The position numbers and the translations under genes were made by a program. From Herpomyces periplanetae (lineage: Eukaryota; Ascomycota; Laboulbeniomycetes; Herpomycetales; Herpomycetaceae), in NCBI GenBank assembly GCA_009733715.1, contig WMKJ01000027.1, forward strand, positions 1-64,000: 64,000 nucleotides of DNA, in the 5' to 3' direction. Below, piece after piece: positions 33,001-47,770 of this stretch (its first letter is position 1; each line of letters opens with the position of its first letter). Under the pieces are notes generated by a model. The model was not told the origin of the DNA, searched no databases, and worked only from the letters and a program-made list of their open reading frames with translations.

Positions 33001-34227
33001 ACTACGCCTTATCTATATCATGAAATATCTCCAGGTTATACGGTTGAAGGCATTTTTTGAAACATTTATGGCTTATTTAGTAGTAGATAGTCATTAGAGG
33101 AATTAAAGCATTTCTAGGGAAAAATTAGTTTGTAAGAGAGAGAACAAGAGCGTTGGAATAGAGTAATATTTTTCTCCTTTACGAGAGAATACATTACGGG
33201 AAGGTAGAGATGAGGGAAACATTCAGGATGATCGATTCGAGAAAATTGATCAAGAATCTTTGACCAAGGTGTTGTGGACGTCGGCACAGATCGGTACTGC
33301 CATAATGATGAAGAAAAAACGATGCACGATTATTTCTGTTGGTATATTTTTAGAGGACCTAAGTAGAAGGACTAGTGAATGATCAGGCTGTGATTTTAGA
33401 TTCGTTTAATGTAAAAGAAGCATAAATTGAATGTACTGAATAAAATAGTGATGGGGAGTTGGGTTTGGTAGAGAATTTTAGGTTGATAATTGTCGACTGG
33501 AACACGCTTTATGGTAATTTAGTTAAAATAAAAATGATGTAGCAACCTGAATGAAGTCGATGAACTTCATTGACAAATATACGGGTTGGGACGAAAAAGG
33601 TTGAGGATTGGGTGAAATTAGGGAAAGTTTATCAGAGATTTAGATTGTTTAAAATAGTGTACCTGGCAGCGATAGAATGGGAGAGTTTACGAAGAATATG
33701 AACGGAGGAAAAAAGGGTTAACAAAGTTGTGGAATCGAGGATATTTTCGAGGGTGAAAATTAGCAAGGAAGGGTAGGGATTAACGGTCAAGTTTCACATT
33801 TAATGTATCATCAACCATACTAAAATTAACACTGGTAGGATGTGGGGAGCGATAATTTTTGGATTTACACAAAATAGCAAGAATAAGTTGATATTAGAAT
33901 ATGGAGGTGGGTAAGTATGCGGAAATAAGTGAGTTTGTATGTGCTGAAGGTGATGAGCAGGCGATTATTTCACATCTTCGATAACGAAAATTACATAAAT
34001 AATAGAAAAGAATAGTAGAATAGATGGGAAAAAGGTGAGTATAATATAATGGATTTTTCCTTGGGAGGACAGCAGAGCTGGTATATCTAAGGATTGATGG
34101 GAATATAATAAAAGTTTAAGACCCGATGATACATGTTGGAGTAGACAAATAAAAGTTTCACCCACAAATATTCCACTTTGACGACTCGGGAAACTTTCTA
34201 GTCAGCTTATTGTATGGAATGACGTTG

Positions 34228-34515
34228 CTACACACAATTAGACAATGGATTAAACATCCAGTAACGAGCATTTAACTCGTACAGTCGGAAATAGACCAAA
34301 CATCCCGTTAACTCCGCAAAGCAGAACGCACGGAACGTTGCTTCGGCCAAAAGGTTTTTGCGGCGACCTGCTCCATGTTTCTCAACAAAGTCCAGACGAC
34401 ATGACCAAGTTCCAAATGCAGTAAATAGTTCAGACGAGTTTTTATTTCCTATTCGGGTAAATAACATCAAGTCGGGGAATTTTGCTTGGGCGATACAAAT
34501 TTTCGACTTTTCCAA
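34228..34515 (-). other. Isolated 95-codon open frame of unknown nature
   Basis: GC-richer than its surroundings and protein-like (KFPDLMLFTRIGNKNSSELF, LDFVEKHGAGRRKNLLAEAT, LVYFRLYELNARYWMFNPL), but its first in-frame ATG lies 16 codons in. An AG acceptor (ACTAAAACAG) sits just upstream at about 34517, so it could be a 3' exon. I recognise no family; a relic exon or transposon fragment is equally possible. Confidence 0.2.
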
Positions 34516-34763
34516 GCTGTTTTAGTGATGGTGATGATGTTTGTTGATTTTGAAGGAGTCGGGTTGATTCTTCAAGGATTTTTCTGTGGTCTATTTGAAA
34601 AAAATTCCCTTGAATTGCTTTATATCCAACTATTAAAATTTATTGTATACTTTACCCTTTCCTAATATTTTCGGCCAATTTTTTACACCTCCCATCTACT
34701 AATTACTCGTTAATTAGTATGTTCTTAGCTTCGCACACTCAAAATTAATCCTACCTCGCATTT

Positions 34764-34889
34764 TGCCGCTGTCGCTGTCGTTGTCACTGGTGCTGCCGCT
34801 GTCACTACCACTACTACACCCACACCTACTCCTACTCTTATCACCATCGCCATCGCCATCGCCATCCCCGTCGTCATCGTCATAATAAG
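34764..34889. repeat. Low-complexity triplet/hexamer tract (GTCGCT / CCATCG)
   Basis: Imperfect GCTGTC, ACTACC and CATCGC units, including four consecutive CATCGC-like units at about 34844-34866. On the minus strand it reads as an Asp/Gly or Asp/Ser run, but no ordered protein surrounds it. Confidence 0.65.
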
Positions 34890-35568
34890 CTCCATCCAAG
34901 CTAGTTTTACCTGCAAACCTATCTCACCTTCTTCTATATATAGAATTAGTTCCGTGTAAGTATATTGATCATCTCCGTTACGGCAAACCTTGGGAATACC
35001 CAGTCATATATTACCGCCAATCTACTACTTACAATCTACTCATCAACTCTTCACGCCTTATCATCCAAAATACTTCCTTGAGACAACTTTAGTTACTTCG
35101 TCTTATCGCTAACTTGTTCCGCGAAAACGTTTTCTCATTACTCTTCGCATGGTATTGTTTCTTCGTTACGAGTAAGCAAATAACGTTCACACTTACCATT
35201 AATTTCTCTGTTCCACTAGTCTCATGAAGTCGCACTCGTTTATCTACTCACCACTGTGCTTCCAACTCTTGTTAGGCTTGCGTAGAATTTTTTTCCCTAA
35301 TATCAGCAATTGACATACCCATTTTATTTAATATTCTATACATGGCTAACTATAGCGTGAAGGTTCACTCAATGGTTAGGTCATTTATTCCGTGATTAAA
35401 TTAGATTTACTCCAGTACACTGTCAATCTATATATTGAAGTTTTCAATGTATGGTATACGTGGCAAGGAATCGTTACCCATTTAGAATAATTTTCTACTC
35501 TTTTACTCGATTATTCGCAATTTCATTAAAAATAACCTCACGATTGCAGTGTGGAACTTACCTCCACC

Positions 35569-37753
35569 ATGGAAAACTCGACTCTCGATGAAACCATTTC
35601 ATATTCATACCAAAATGACACTAAAGGTGCATTGCAAAACACTCAATTACCCCTCCAACAAAGCCAAGATAGCACACGCAACACTAGTTACAGCAATACC
35701 AAATCTGGTTCATTCGGTGCTACTGAATCCTGCGATCTATCACCTGCCAAATCTACGGATTCTCACGAGGAATCACTTTCATCAAAAGTGAACCGTGAAC
35801 TACCTGAACTTCGTAAGTTTGAAAAAGTGTGCATTTTTAACGTTGAACAAAATTTATACTAGTCCATAAACATGGAAAGCAGTCAAGGCACCAGATAAAA
35901 GTTTCGAACATGCGTGGTCGTGTGTGTGTGTGTTTATGTTAATTGGAAATTGATTTCTGGTTATTCGTTTAATACAGATTTACCTTCATCAGGCTTACGT
36001 CGTCTTATCTGTTTTGCTAGGTGAAAAGTATCATCGATTGAAAAAGTTATACTTCGAACGAGAAGCACAAGTTCACTCACTTCAAAATTTACTGGCTCAT
36101 CAACAATTATCTCAGTCCCGTACATCCTTGGACGACTCTGAGTACATCTGCCGATTTTCCCGGTTAGACGGGTTAATATCGCAGCTAGCTTTTAGTATAC
36201 GTAAAGATTGGAAGTGCGTTCCGGAGTTTCTTCAATGCAGCGTAACGCAAGATGCTCTGACCACTGGCAAGCAAGAGATGACGGCTATCGGTAGAGCTTT
36301 TATCTGTGCCTGGCTGATGCACGAAGTCTTTGATAAGTACTTTAATCCTGATTTAGATGCAGATTTATCCATACAACTAAAGGCTATCCAAACCGCCGTT
36401 TTGGATAATGTTCCTGCACCTCAAACTAAAGAGGAAATGTGCGCCTTACAAGCACGAGTATCTAATTGGCGTCTCACGACAATCGATGGACTTTCAAGCG
36501 TTTTATCAAGCGTTCAGTCAGGTAGAAATCGGGAAAAGCTAGTTATTTCATTGCAAGAACGGTTAGTTAAAGTAATCTCTGGATACTTAAAATCAGAGTC
36601 GTCTACATCTTGCGACCTTTTACACGGGATCTCCATGATTATACAAGCATCAGTTGGGATAGCTTCACATATTTCTCTTGAAAGTCGAGATATTGTTATA
36701 CAGTACCACTGGCCAGGGACAGTTTATTCTACGGATTGTATGAAACAACAAGCTGGTATACCACAACTAGAGCGACAATTTGACGAGATAAAGGGTAAAG
36801 GAAGTTTTTGTATTCTACACCGGAGTGTGAAAGGTGAAAGGAATATTGAGGATAAAAGGCAGGGACAGAATTCGGAAGAGATGGACTACGGAACTCGAAA
36901 GCGTGGTAATATTGACTTTGAGCATAAATGCATAAAGATGAATTGTAGTAATATGTGTGCCAAAGGGAACAATGAAGTAAATTACACACAAGGAGAAAGT
37001 TTACCGGGAAAAACGAGTCGCACGAGAAAAAGTTCAGGACGAGTCAGCGAAGTAGCGGAAGATTGGCCCTTGAATAGATCTACGCAGAGCAGGAGTAGTA
37101 GGGCGTCACATTCAAGCATGGTAACTCCTCTATTATCAGGGTCTATATTACCACTGTCCTCGTCTTCCTCACCTCCAATATCACGCCCGGTGTCAGATGT
37201 GTCAAAGCAATCGATAATACAAACAAACTCGTTAGACTCTCAGTCATCGGCACCCGATTCAAGATCTGATACAGCGGCTACAATTTTATCTGGTAGTACC
37301 TTGAAAGCTATTCATGATAGGGGGAGTGTAGTTAATAATGGTAACTCGTCACACTCCATCAACAGTAAATCAATATCGCTATCATTGGCTGGTTGTTCAG
37401 TGACGTACGGAGATTCGGGTTCCGTAGAAACGAGAAGAGTTTTGAGCACAAGTGGTATAGGATCGGGGAATTCTAATACAAATATACAGCGAGTGAAGCA
37501 TAATGCAACTGACGAATCGGTGGATCGGGAAAACACAACAATGACAGGTTCATCGTCGTCTTTTCCATCTTTTTCTCAGTCATCACCAGGGGTAGGGGTG
37601 GGTAATAATGGTGGTGTATGCCAATCGCAGGAAGGAATGTTACATAGTAAAAAGACAACGCATCAATTGTTCGTCCGTATGGCCATGGGCTTTTCGGTGC
37701 ACGTCCGGGGTCGTAGCGCATTAGTGAAAGCCCCTGTATACACGTTCGCGTGA
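35569..37753 (+). CDS. Conserved fungal protein of unknown function (FSRLDGLISQLAF family)
   Basis: Two exons, 35569-35812 and 36021-37753; donor GTAAGT, acceptor TAG after a pyrimidine-rich tract. The 208-base intron contains a short (TG)n. The splice yields ELPELREKYHRLKKLYFERE, the start of a coiled coil (EAQVHSLQNLLAHQQLSQSR), then DSEYICRFSRLDGLISQLAF, RKDWKCVPEFLQ, GRAFICAWLMHEVFDKYFNP and VSNWRLTTIDGL. I recall this order (coiled coil, SQSRTSLDD, FSRLD..I..LAF..R.DW..VP..L) from uncharacterised proteins of filamentous ascomycetes. The second half is mostly disordered, Ser-rich (about 330-560), and then RMAMGFSVHVRGRSALVKAP ends the protein. Length is 658 residues. No membrane segment or enzyme motif seen. 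A coiled-coil adaptor is a guess. Confidence 0.8.
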
Positions 37754-39552
37754 TTGGGATGTAGAGGATACGGTGCGGCGTTTGGGCGGATTTAGGATTG
37801 CTCGTTGTCCGAAGTTGTTTTTCTTTCAAACTCTTTCATTTGCTCCTGGGCTCGTTCACTGGCTGGCTCTTCCACTCACCAACCCACATATACATCTATG
37901 GACACTACGTACACTTAAATTTACTAAGGAGCGGATATGAAATAGCTTGGATTACAGTGTTGTGGCCTGGCATAGTGTGGCCTAGGCTTGACCAGTAATG
38001 CCTGGATGGTTGCGGCGCTAGAGAGTTGAAGCGTTGGGTAGTACCAGCTTGAAAGGTTCACGAAGGGATATTTTTACGTACATGTGGTGGATGTACACAC
38101 ACACACGTAGATTACGGTTCAAGTTGACATACTACGGGCGAGTGGATATGTCTGATGAAGGAGAAAGGGGGGAAGTTTGGGGCATAACAAGTATCCGAGC
38201 TACCGAACGAATTACTCGGATAAATACAGCGGGAAGTTTGTCGAATGATCGAGGCGGGAATAGACGAATCAGCAAAATGATTTCAAGGAAGCCCGTGAGC
38301 ACGGTAGTAGGGCATGGCAGGGCAAGATCAAGTCGAAAGGCAAAGAGCGAATGAAATTAAGCGGGGAAGATGGGAAGAGGGTTCAGTAGAGAATGAATGT
38401 ATTAACGCAGATTAGTTTGACGAAAGAATTTGGTGTTAATGCGATGGCGATGCAGTATGCTGTACACCATGCGGCGAATAAACAGTAAATAAGAAGCCTA
38501 AAGTGGACAAATGGATATTGGATAAATAACTGAGCAGTTGGTATCACAAACGAGTGTGATGAGCAGAGTGTATATAAGGAGGGATGATGAAGGCAAGGAC
38601 TTGGATAGCGAGCAAGCGAATTGAAGCTTAATTTGAATGGAAATTTAAAGTGATAGTGCGGAGGAGGGCATGAAAAAGGCTTAGATGGAAAAGGAAATAT
38701 CAAGATTCAAGTTAAAGTTGATAGTAGCGGCGGTAGCAGTGTATAGAGATATGAAGGGTGAGTGGGAAGATTTAGTGTAGTGAAATTTGAGCTTGTTAAC
38801 ATGAGGATGAAATGGTGATACGTAGGTCAAGGATGGTATAAGGAGGGTATCTTAGTTTGCCTAGATGGGGATTTGTACGAATAGAAGGCAATGTAATGAT
38901 TATAGTGGATGGCTGAAGTGAGAAAAGTTGGGGATTGGAGGAAATGATGAGGGAAAATTATTCAGGTCGTGAAAAGTAGGGTAAATAAAGTATTATGGTG
39001 GAAGGGAGGCTTTGGCGAAATGAAACGGAGGACGAAGCAGTTAATGGATAGCGCTCAATCACTTAGCCTAGACGTATATATATGAACATGTAATGAAGGG
39101 ATTTTTTGAGGGGTGTTGGAACTACAGGTTTCACTAGGGAGGATGCCTTGTAGCAAGAATAGGATGATGAAGCACTGGGTAAAATGGTGGAGAAAGTATC
39201 CCGACGCTAAAGAGATATTAAAGAGAGCGAGCAAACCCAAAGCTTAAGTGCTCGTTAACGGTAGTTTATGATCAGGCCAGCGAATCGTTTAGGCGGTCAA
39301 GCTTTAGAGGGGTTAACGTGCATGTGCATAGTACATACGTTTACCGACGCATATCCGGGAGTTTGGGTTTGGCATCATAGCAGAGCGTGAGTGGGTGTAT
39401 GTATGCGTATGCGTGTACTATCGATAATGCGCACGATAGTCGAGCATTAGCATAAACGGGTTAACTTAATGGACGGTTGATCATTTCGGTACGGATTAAA
39501 AGAGAATTAAAAGCGAAAGTAACGGGATCCAAATAGTTGGAACGAGGAATAC

Positions 39553-39593
39553 GTTGGTTGGTTAACTGGCTAGTTGACTAGTTGGTTGGTTGG
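39553..39593. repeat. Imperfect TTGG/CTAG tandem repeat
   Basis: GTTGGTTGGTTAACTGGCTAG and continuing CTAGTTGGTTGG-type units in non-coding DNA. Confidence 0.55.
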
Positions 39594-40805
39594 ACAGTCC
39601 GTCGGGCAAGCGGTCAGTCGGTCACTTTGGATGAGTATAGAACAAGTCGAGTATTGTATCAGACAGACAGACCGAAAGACAGAAAATAATGTGGAGTAAA
39701 GGATTGCCAAAGATGAAGCAGGATGAGCAATAATAACGAGAATCAGACGTAGGTTTGTGAAGAAAATGAGACAATGAAAGTGACGAGTTGACGAGCAAAA
39801 TGAAGCTGGGTTAAGGGTTAATAAAGTCGAGTTAGCCAAGTGTATGAACAAGAGGATGGATGGTGTAATAAATGAATAAACTGGTTAGGTGGAGATTTGC
39901 AAGTTGCATGGGAAGGTGGAAGTTAAACTGGGCTTGCGGGCTTGACGAAAGGACCAGATTACGTGCTGGCCATTTGGATGTAGAGACAGCATGAAATTTA
40001 CGAGAGTTGATGAATGTAATAAAGTTGCAGGTGCAGCGGATGGATATATGAAAAAAAAGTATAAGTTAAAGGGAAAGGATTCATGTAAGTGTGGAAGTGT
40101 AGATGTGTGAAAACGGGAGTTTGTTTTTGGTAAAGAGCAAGGGAAAACTGGCGAGTAGATTGCGTGTCATTTGGTATATTAGAGTGAGGTTAGAGTATAG
40201 CAGCTCGTATCCATTGAAATAGAGGTATTTACACAGTCCCTTATCTTAATGTAATCGGTCAATCAATTAACGGTTTATGCAAGTTGTGGGTAATGTATGA
40301 ATGAGCTGTTACGGCAAGGGAAACTTGCGGGTACAAAAGTGTATACGGGCACACGAGATGGGCTTTGGGAAATGTATGAGGGAGGGGATTTGGCGGAAAT
40401 GGGATATGTTTAGGAGGAAATGATTTTAAGAGATCAGGGCACAGCGGTAACACACTATGGGGAATTTGGAGGACTAGGTTTGCGCCGGTGAATTAACGAG
40501 ATCAAGTGAGGGACTGAATGTGCACTTATAAGACAATTATTTGAATATACTTGTAGGAAGACAGATGATGCAGATAGGGTTACTGACAAACATGGGGGGA
40601 ATAGTCCATGAAGAGAGAAAGTATGAGTGTGTGTGGAAAGGTGAAGCACGACTATACATACGATAAAGGCAGAGTGTGTAGGAAAGGAGTCTAAGCAAGC
40701 AAGAAAGCAAGTGAGCGGTAATGTGAAGGATACGAGACGGTGAAAGGCACGAAGGGTCAAAGGGAGACGGGACAGTAGCGAATAGACGGTGAAAAGTTAA
40801 GCCAA

Positions 40806-40854
40806 AGAGAGAGAGAGAGGGTGTGTGTGTGTGTGTGTATGTGTGTATGTGCGT
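40806..40854. repeat. Compound microsatellite (GA)7 (GT)n
   Basis: An AG run changes directly into a long GT run with two TATG interruptions. Confidence 0.9.
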
Positions 40855-41080
40855 GGAAGTTCCGAGTGTCGATATGCATGAAATGGATGGCGAGTAGACA
40901 GACTAGTTCAGCTTGTTATGGGAGGAAAGGCTACTGGGAAGTAAGTTTAAAGCAACAATAATTACGAAGAGGTTAATTTAGCGGCCGATGAAGATATTGG
41001 AAAGGGAGAGGTTAGCTGGTAAAAAGGAGCCAATTAAGCACAGGATGTGATAAATAACGGCAGAAGATGTTAGGACAGTT

Positions 41081-41115
41081 CCGTGCCGTGCCGTGCCGTG
41101 CCATGCTGTGCTGTG
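41081..41115. repeat. Pentanucleotide tandem repeat (CCGTG)n
   Basis: Four perfect CCGTG units followed by CCATG, CTGTG, CTGTG: seven units in register, decaying to the right. Confidence 0.9.
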
Positions 41116-41704
41116 CAGCAGAACGGCATAGAATGTAATAAATATAGGTTTGGCTTATTATCATCATGATGGTCATAAAGCAGCGGAGTAAGTGGGACAT
41201 GCGTTTTGAGAGTCGGATGAGCGGTGGAGGCGAAAAATCGCAGGGGTAAGCAAGAAAATGGTAAGAAATGAGCAGTTGATCTACGAGGGTTGTTTTAATG
41301 GGTTGATCAGTGGCAAAAGGTGGTTTAGTTGCCGTAGGAGTTAGGTAGAATTTACAAATACAATAACACAGCTACAGACTAAAAGCGTAGGAAGTATCAA
41401 TATTGGGCAACGTGTGAAAAGTGCGAGTTAGTGAAATCAACAACCGTGATCTTGACTGACACGTAAGTCGAACCAGGGTGCGAATGGGTGTCTCAAATAC
41501 GAAGCGAAGAGTGTATATCAAGATAAATTGGTAAAGGGATATTGACACCCGGATAGCAAAAGCATGGATATAAGGTCTTGCAAGCTAGAGTTGCACGGAC
41601 GCAGGACGTCGGGGGTTTGATACAGATAGACGTAGGGAAGTAAGAAGCTAGAAGACTTGAACGGTTGATTAAATCAAGTGTAGCATTGAAAGGGTAGAAT
41701 AAAG

Positions 41705-41721
41705 TGGGATGGGATGGGATG
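41705..41721. repeat. GGGAT tandem repeat
   Basis: Three GGGAT units, followed by GGAGAC units at about 41734-41748. Confidence 0.7.
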
Positions 41722-42745
41722 CGATAGAACGGGACGGAGACGGAGACGGAAACGGGATAAGGGATAGAAGATAAATTGAGGAATGAAGTGTAATAGACAT
41801 CAAGTGGTACAAGGAAAATGGATGCAGTAAATAATAGGCATGAGCATTGACGTGGCCGTGTCCATGCCTGCGACTATTGCAGCGGAGTATAGACAGATCG
41901 ACAAAACGGGATTTAAAGTAGAGTTGGAGAAGGCGAGAAGGGTGAATATCCTTGGATCGAAGGAATTCATGGCATGGGTTTGGGCGTAGCAATGACCAAA
42001 TTGGCTTGTACATTCTAGCGGGTTGGGTATGTGGACTGACTAGTTTAGTGTGCGGCAGTCTGGCTGGGAAGTGCACCACACATCGAATCAGTACTAATTG
42101 GGTTGAGTGGGATGGGAAGGGAAGAATTAAAATGATGATCAAGGAGACGGTTGGGGAAAATCAAGGCGGAAGTAAGGGATAATGCGGTATGTTGAAGTTT
42201 AGGTAGGGAAGAATTTAAGGATTGCGCAAGCGTAAATGTAGAGGTACATGATCAACTCGAGGGAAGGGTTTAGGCGGATTGGGTTAAGGAAGGCCACTAT
42301 ATACAATTAGGCGAAGTCGGATAATGCTTGAGTGGTGGAAACGTTTGGGGGCAGAGGGGATTATGTTGACGATGAGGGTGGTTATAAATCGTGTATACGG
42401 TATATTACGGTCAAAGTGATACGGGCCAGAGTGAACATTACAGAAATATTACCAACTGAAGACTACCACAGCAAATCATTGAGAGGTAACACGAGATATG
42501 GTGTTGGTAGATTTTAAAGTCAAATGATTACTAGAGATTTGTCTGGGGGAAATGGTAGGAGTAATATGGCAAATTAAATTGTAAATTCAAGGCATAGACC
42601 ACAGAGGTGAAGGCGAGTGGGGAGAATAGATGAGATTTTTCGGGTAAAATTTACGAGAGGGCAAGATTGACGTGAGTAAATTGTAGTTAATGAACAGCGT
42701 AAATGGGTATTAGTGGATGGGTGAAGGGAAGAGGAAAGTTAAGAC

Positions 42746-42766
42746 GGGGAGGGGAAGGGAAGGGGG
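42746..42766 (+). repeat. G-quadruplex motif (plus strand)
   Basis: Four G tracts of 4, 4, 3 and 5 separated by A, AA, AA. Confidence 0.6.
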
Positions 42767-43050
42767 CAAAGAGTGAGTACACGGGCAATGAGTGATGGAG
42801 GTTTGAATGAGAAATTGGGAGAGTGGAATTAGTTTGTGCATGAATGGATATAACGTAGAAGGGGGATTAAAATGATAATGGGCATAATTGTCGGGCAATG
42901 AAAGATTGGTTGAAGGGATAACGTGAGTGGGCGGGACGAATAGCTTAAGGATTAAGATATAATGGAGGCAGAGAGAGACTAGTTTAATTTTGGATTTGGG
43001 TAGGATAGACTGAAGGAAAGGAGAATGAGTAGACAAGAGACAATAATTTT

Positions 43051-43074
43051 GGAGGGGAGGGGAGGGGAGGGGGG
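43051..43074 (+). repeat. G-quadruplex motif, (GGGGA)n
   Basis: GG-A-GGGG-A-GGGG-A-GGGG-A-GGGGGG: at least four long G tracts with one-base loops, an optimal quadruplex pattern. A GGGTAGA x3 tract follows at 43111-43131. Confidence 0.75.
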
Positions 43075-43253
43075 ATGATACAAAGAGAGGCGAGAAAGTA
43101 GGCAGGAAGAGGGTAGAGGGTAGAGGGTAGAGAGAAAGACGGGATGAAGCATGCAGAAGAGGGAGAGTTTGGAACAGAAGAAGAATGAAAGTAGAAGAGG
43201 GTTGAAGGGAGGCAATAACTGATAGAGAGGGATTGGGATGAAGGGAGAGGGAC

Positions 43254-43328
43254 GCAGCGGCAGCGGCAGCAGCAGCAGCACCAGCAGCAGCAGCACCAGC
43301 ACCAGCAGCACCAGCACCAGCAGCAGCA
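43254..43328 (+). repeat. GCA-rich triplet repeat, 25 units
   Basis: Twenty-five triplets drawn only from GCA, GCG and CCA. It sits exactly at the purine-to-pyrimidine strand switch. Confidence 0.85.
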
Positions 43329-43779
43329 GACACTGGCTCCCCTGCCAGCTCTCACCCTCCTACCTTCCCATTCCGGTATAGAAGCATTTTGGAAATTCCT
43401 TCACCACCGCATTCACCCTCTCGTTCACCGACGCAAGAGGCAGCCGCGCCCCCCCAAACAGTCTCGTCTCAACCAACTCCCCACCGCTCCTTCCCTCCCC
43501 ACCCGCACTCTCCCCACCCCTCGTCTCGTCTGGCTCGCAGTCACATGACCAGGGTGATTCCCGGAACTGGAAAGCGCAAGCGTGTTAACCGGTCGGCAAG
43601 GCAGTAATTAGGGTTTCTTAGTGCTTAAAATAGTATACTGGGTTTGCTAAATAGTGTGGGCCGAAGATATGATTGGTTTGCTTGCCCTGAGAAATGTGAA
43701 ATCCCCTTAAAACCGTGTGGCTAATGCTTACCTAAATTGTTGTTTATGTAAGATGTTGGTTCGTTATTGGAGATTTTGT

Positions 43780-43915
43780 TGCTGCTGCTGCTGCTGCTGC
43801 CGCTGTCGCTGCCGCGGCCACCCGTGCCAGTGTCAGTCCTAGTCCCAGTATGCGTGCGAGTTCTGCCGCCGCCCCTTCAGCAACTGTCGCAGTAGCAGCA
43901 GCAGCAGCAGCAGCA
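43780..43915. repeat. Inverted triplet repeats TGC x7 / GCA x7
   Basis: A perfect 21-base TGC run at 43780-43800 and its exact complement, a GCA run at 43895-43915, 94 bases apart. They can pair as a hairpin or cruciform. Confidence 0.85.
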
Positions 43916-43987
43916 ATAGTAACACTAATAGTAACTGTACCAGCAACACCTCCATTCCCTCTCCCACTCCAAACCCGTCAATCCTCC

Positions 43988-44010
43988 TCCCTCCTCCCCT
44001 CCCCCACCCC
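43988..44010 (-). repeat. G-quadruplex motif (minus strand)
   Basis: On the plus strand C tracts of 3, 4, 5 and 4 with 1 to 3-base spacers. A second run (C4, C7, C4) at 44564-44582 ends 29 bases before the PAK ATG. Confidence 0.55.
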
Positions 44011-44611
44011 AACTATTCTTCCCTTTTTCCCTCTCCAAAATACACATTTTCCCCCTTCAATCTCCCCCAGAATATCCCTCTCTTCCTTTAAACCATCTTC
44101 CATCATCCTCTTTTCCTCCCTCCCCTTCTTCCATTCCCATCTCCCTTCCTTCACTTTCTTCGCTTATTTCTTTCACTCTTCCCCCAACCCCTCCCAATCT
44201 TGTTACCATCCCATTACTAAGCCGCCCTTAACTTGCCTCGATTTTTTTTAACAATTTTTCTTTCGTCTTTAATCAACTCAATCTTCCACTTTTTCAGTCT
44301 CTCTAACCTCTCTTTCCATCTCTCGCTTTTCTCTTATACCCGCCTAACCTTCTTCCGCCCGCTTTGTTATTCTCCGTTGAATCATCCATTCAACGTGAAT
44401 TCACTTTCGTTAACTTTATCTCCTTCCCTCTCCCTCTCCCCCCTCGCAACTTTTATTACTCTTTACCTTTCACTTCATCACCATCTACCTCTTCCTGTAC
44501 GCGCGCAAACTCTTCATTTCTTTCGCTTCATCTCCTACCTTTCCCTTTCCTCTCCTCTCCTCTCCCCTCACCCCCCCTCCCCATTTCCTCCCACGCACAT
44601 CATCTATCATT

Positions 44612-47428
<2,817 letters not shown>

Positions 47429-47770
47429 GGAGGTGGAATAAAGTTGGCTTTGCTTTCTGTGTAAGTTTTATGCACTCGCACGAAAAGGGTTTTTTGGGAA
47501 TCGTGGTTTTTTTCGCAAATCCGCAACATGAAAAATATGATTAAAACCTGCACGAACATGACACAATCTTCTCATCTCAATTATCAATGATAATCTATTG
47601 TACACGACTGCCGTAACGAACGCATCGCTCGATTCGATGTGATTAGCGTATTATACTCAATTCATTTCGTCTCACCCTTCCCTTATTTTTATCACTTGCT
47701 CTTTTCCAGTTTTCGGGTGCCTACACGGTAGATAACCTTCCGCTAACTCGTACCCTGCCGCCGCGTCAAC
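47429..47770. other. Convergent 3' region, PAK / HSE1
   Basis: 342 bases between two converging stop codons; AT-rich, nothing recognised beyond presumptive 3' ends. Confidence 0.6.

Larger units (their letters stand above)
30059..35568. other. Long divergent intergenic region, purine-rich on the plus strand
   Basis: 5.5 kb between the start codons of the SRP receptor (-) and the 658-residue fungal orphan (+). From about 30.4 to 34.2 kb the plus strand is strikingly rich in G and A. No convincing gene: frames are short and without family resemblance, except an isolated 95-codon minus-strand frame at 34228-34515 (listed). A low-complexity triplet/hexamer tract occupies 34764-34889. No tRNA or transposon ends seen. 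Confidence 0.55.
37754..43250. other. Long intergenic region, purine-rich plus strand, many simple repeats
   Basis: Left part of the 6.9 kb gap upstream of the PAK gene. The plus strand is strongly G/A-rich throughout; several 60 to 200 codon minus-strand frames are products of this bias (Ser/Pro/Leu-rich, no ATG or no family). Contains (TTGG)n, (GA)n(GT)n, (CCGTG)n, GGGAT and G-quadruplex tracts listed separately. No gene recognised. Confidence 0.55.
43251..44611. other. PAK gene upstream region, pyrimidine-rich plus strand
   Basis: From about 43.35 kb to the PAK start the plus strand is strongly C/T-rich, the reverse of the DNA to its left. Includes triplet repeats and minus-strand G-quadruplex motifs (listed). 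A plus-strand frame runs through the GCA tract from about 43242 to TAA 43607 with a Pro/Ser-rich tail ending MTRVIPGTGKRKRVNRSARQ; it has no ATG before that Met and is not called as a gene. The C/T block directly before the ATG is a common fungal promoter/leader feature. Confidence 0.55.

Noticed and set aside
42710-43355. Overlapping minus-strand frames of 100 to 207 codons (poly-Ala, poly-Cys, Leu/Ser/Pro)
   Set aside because: They arise from the triplet repeat and the pyrimidine bias of that strand; no ATG start and no ordered domain.
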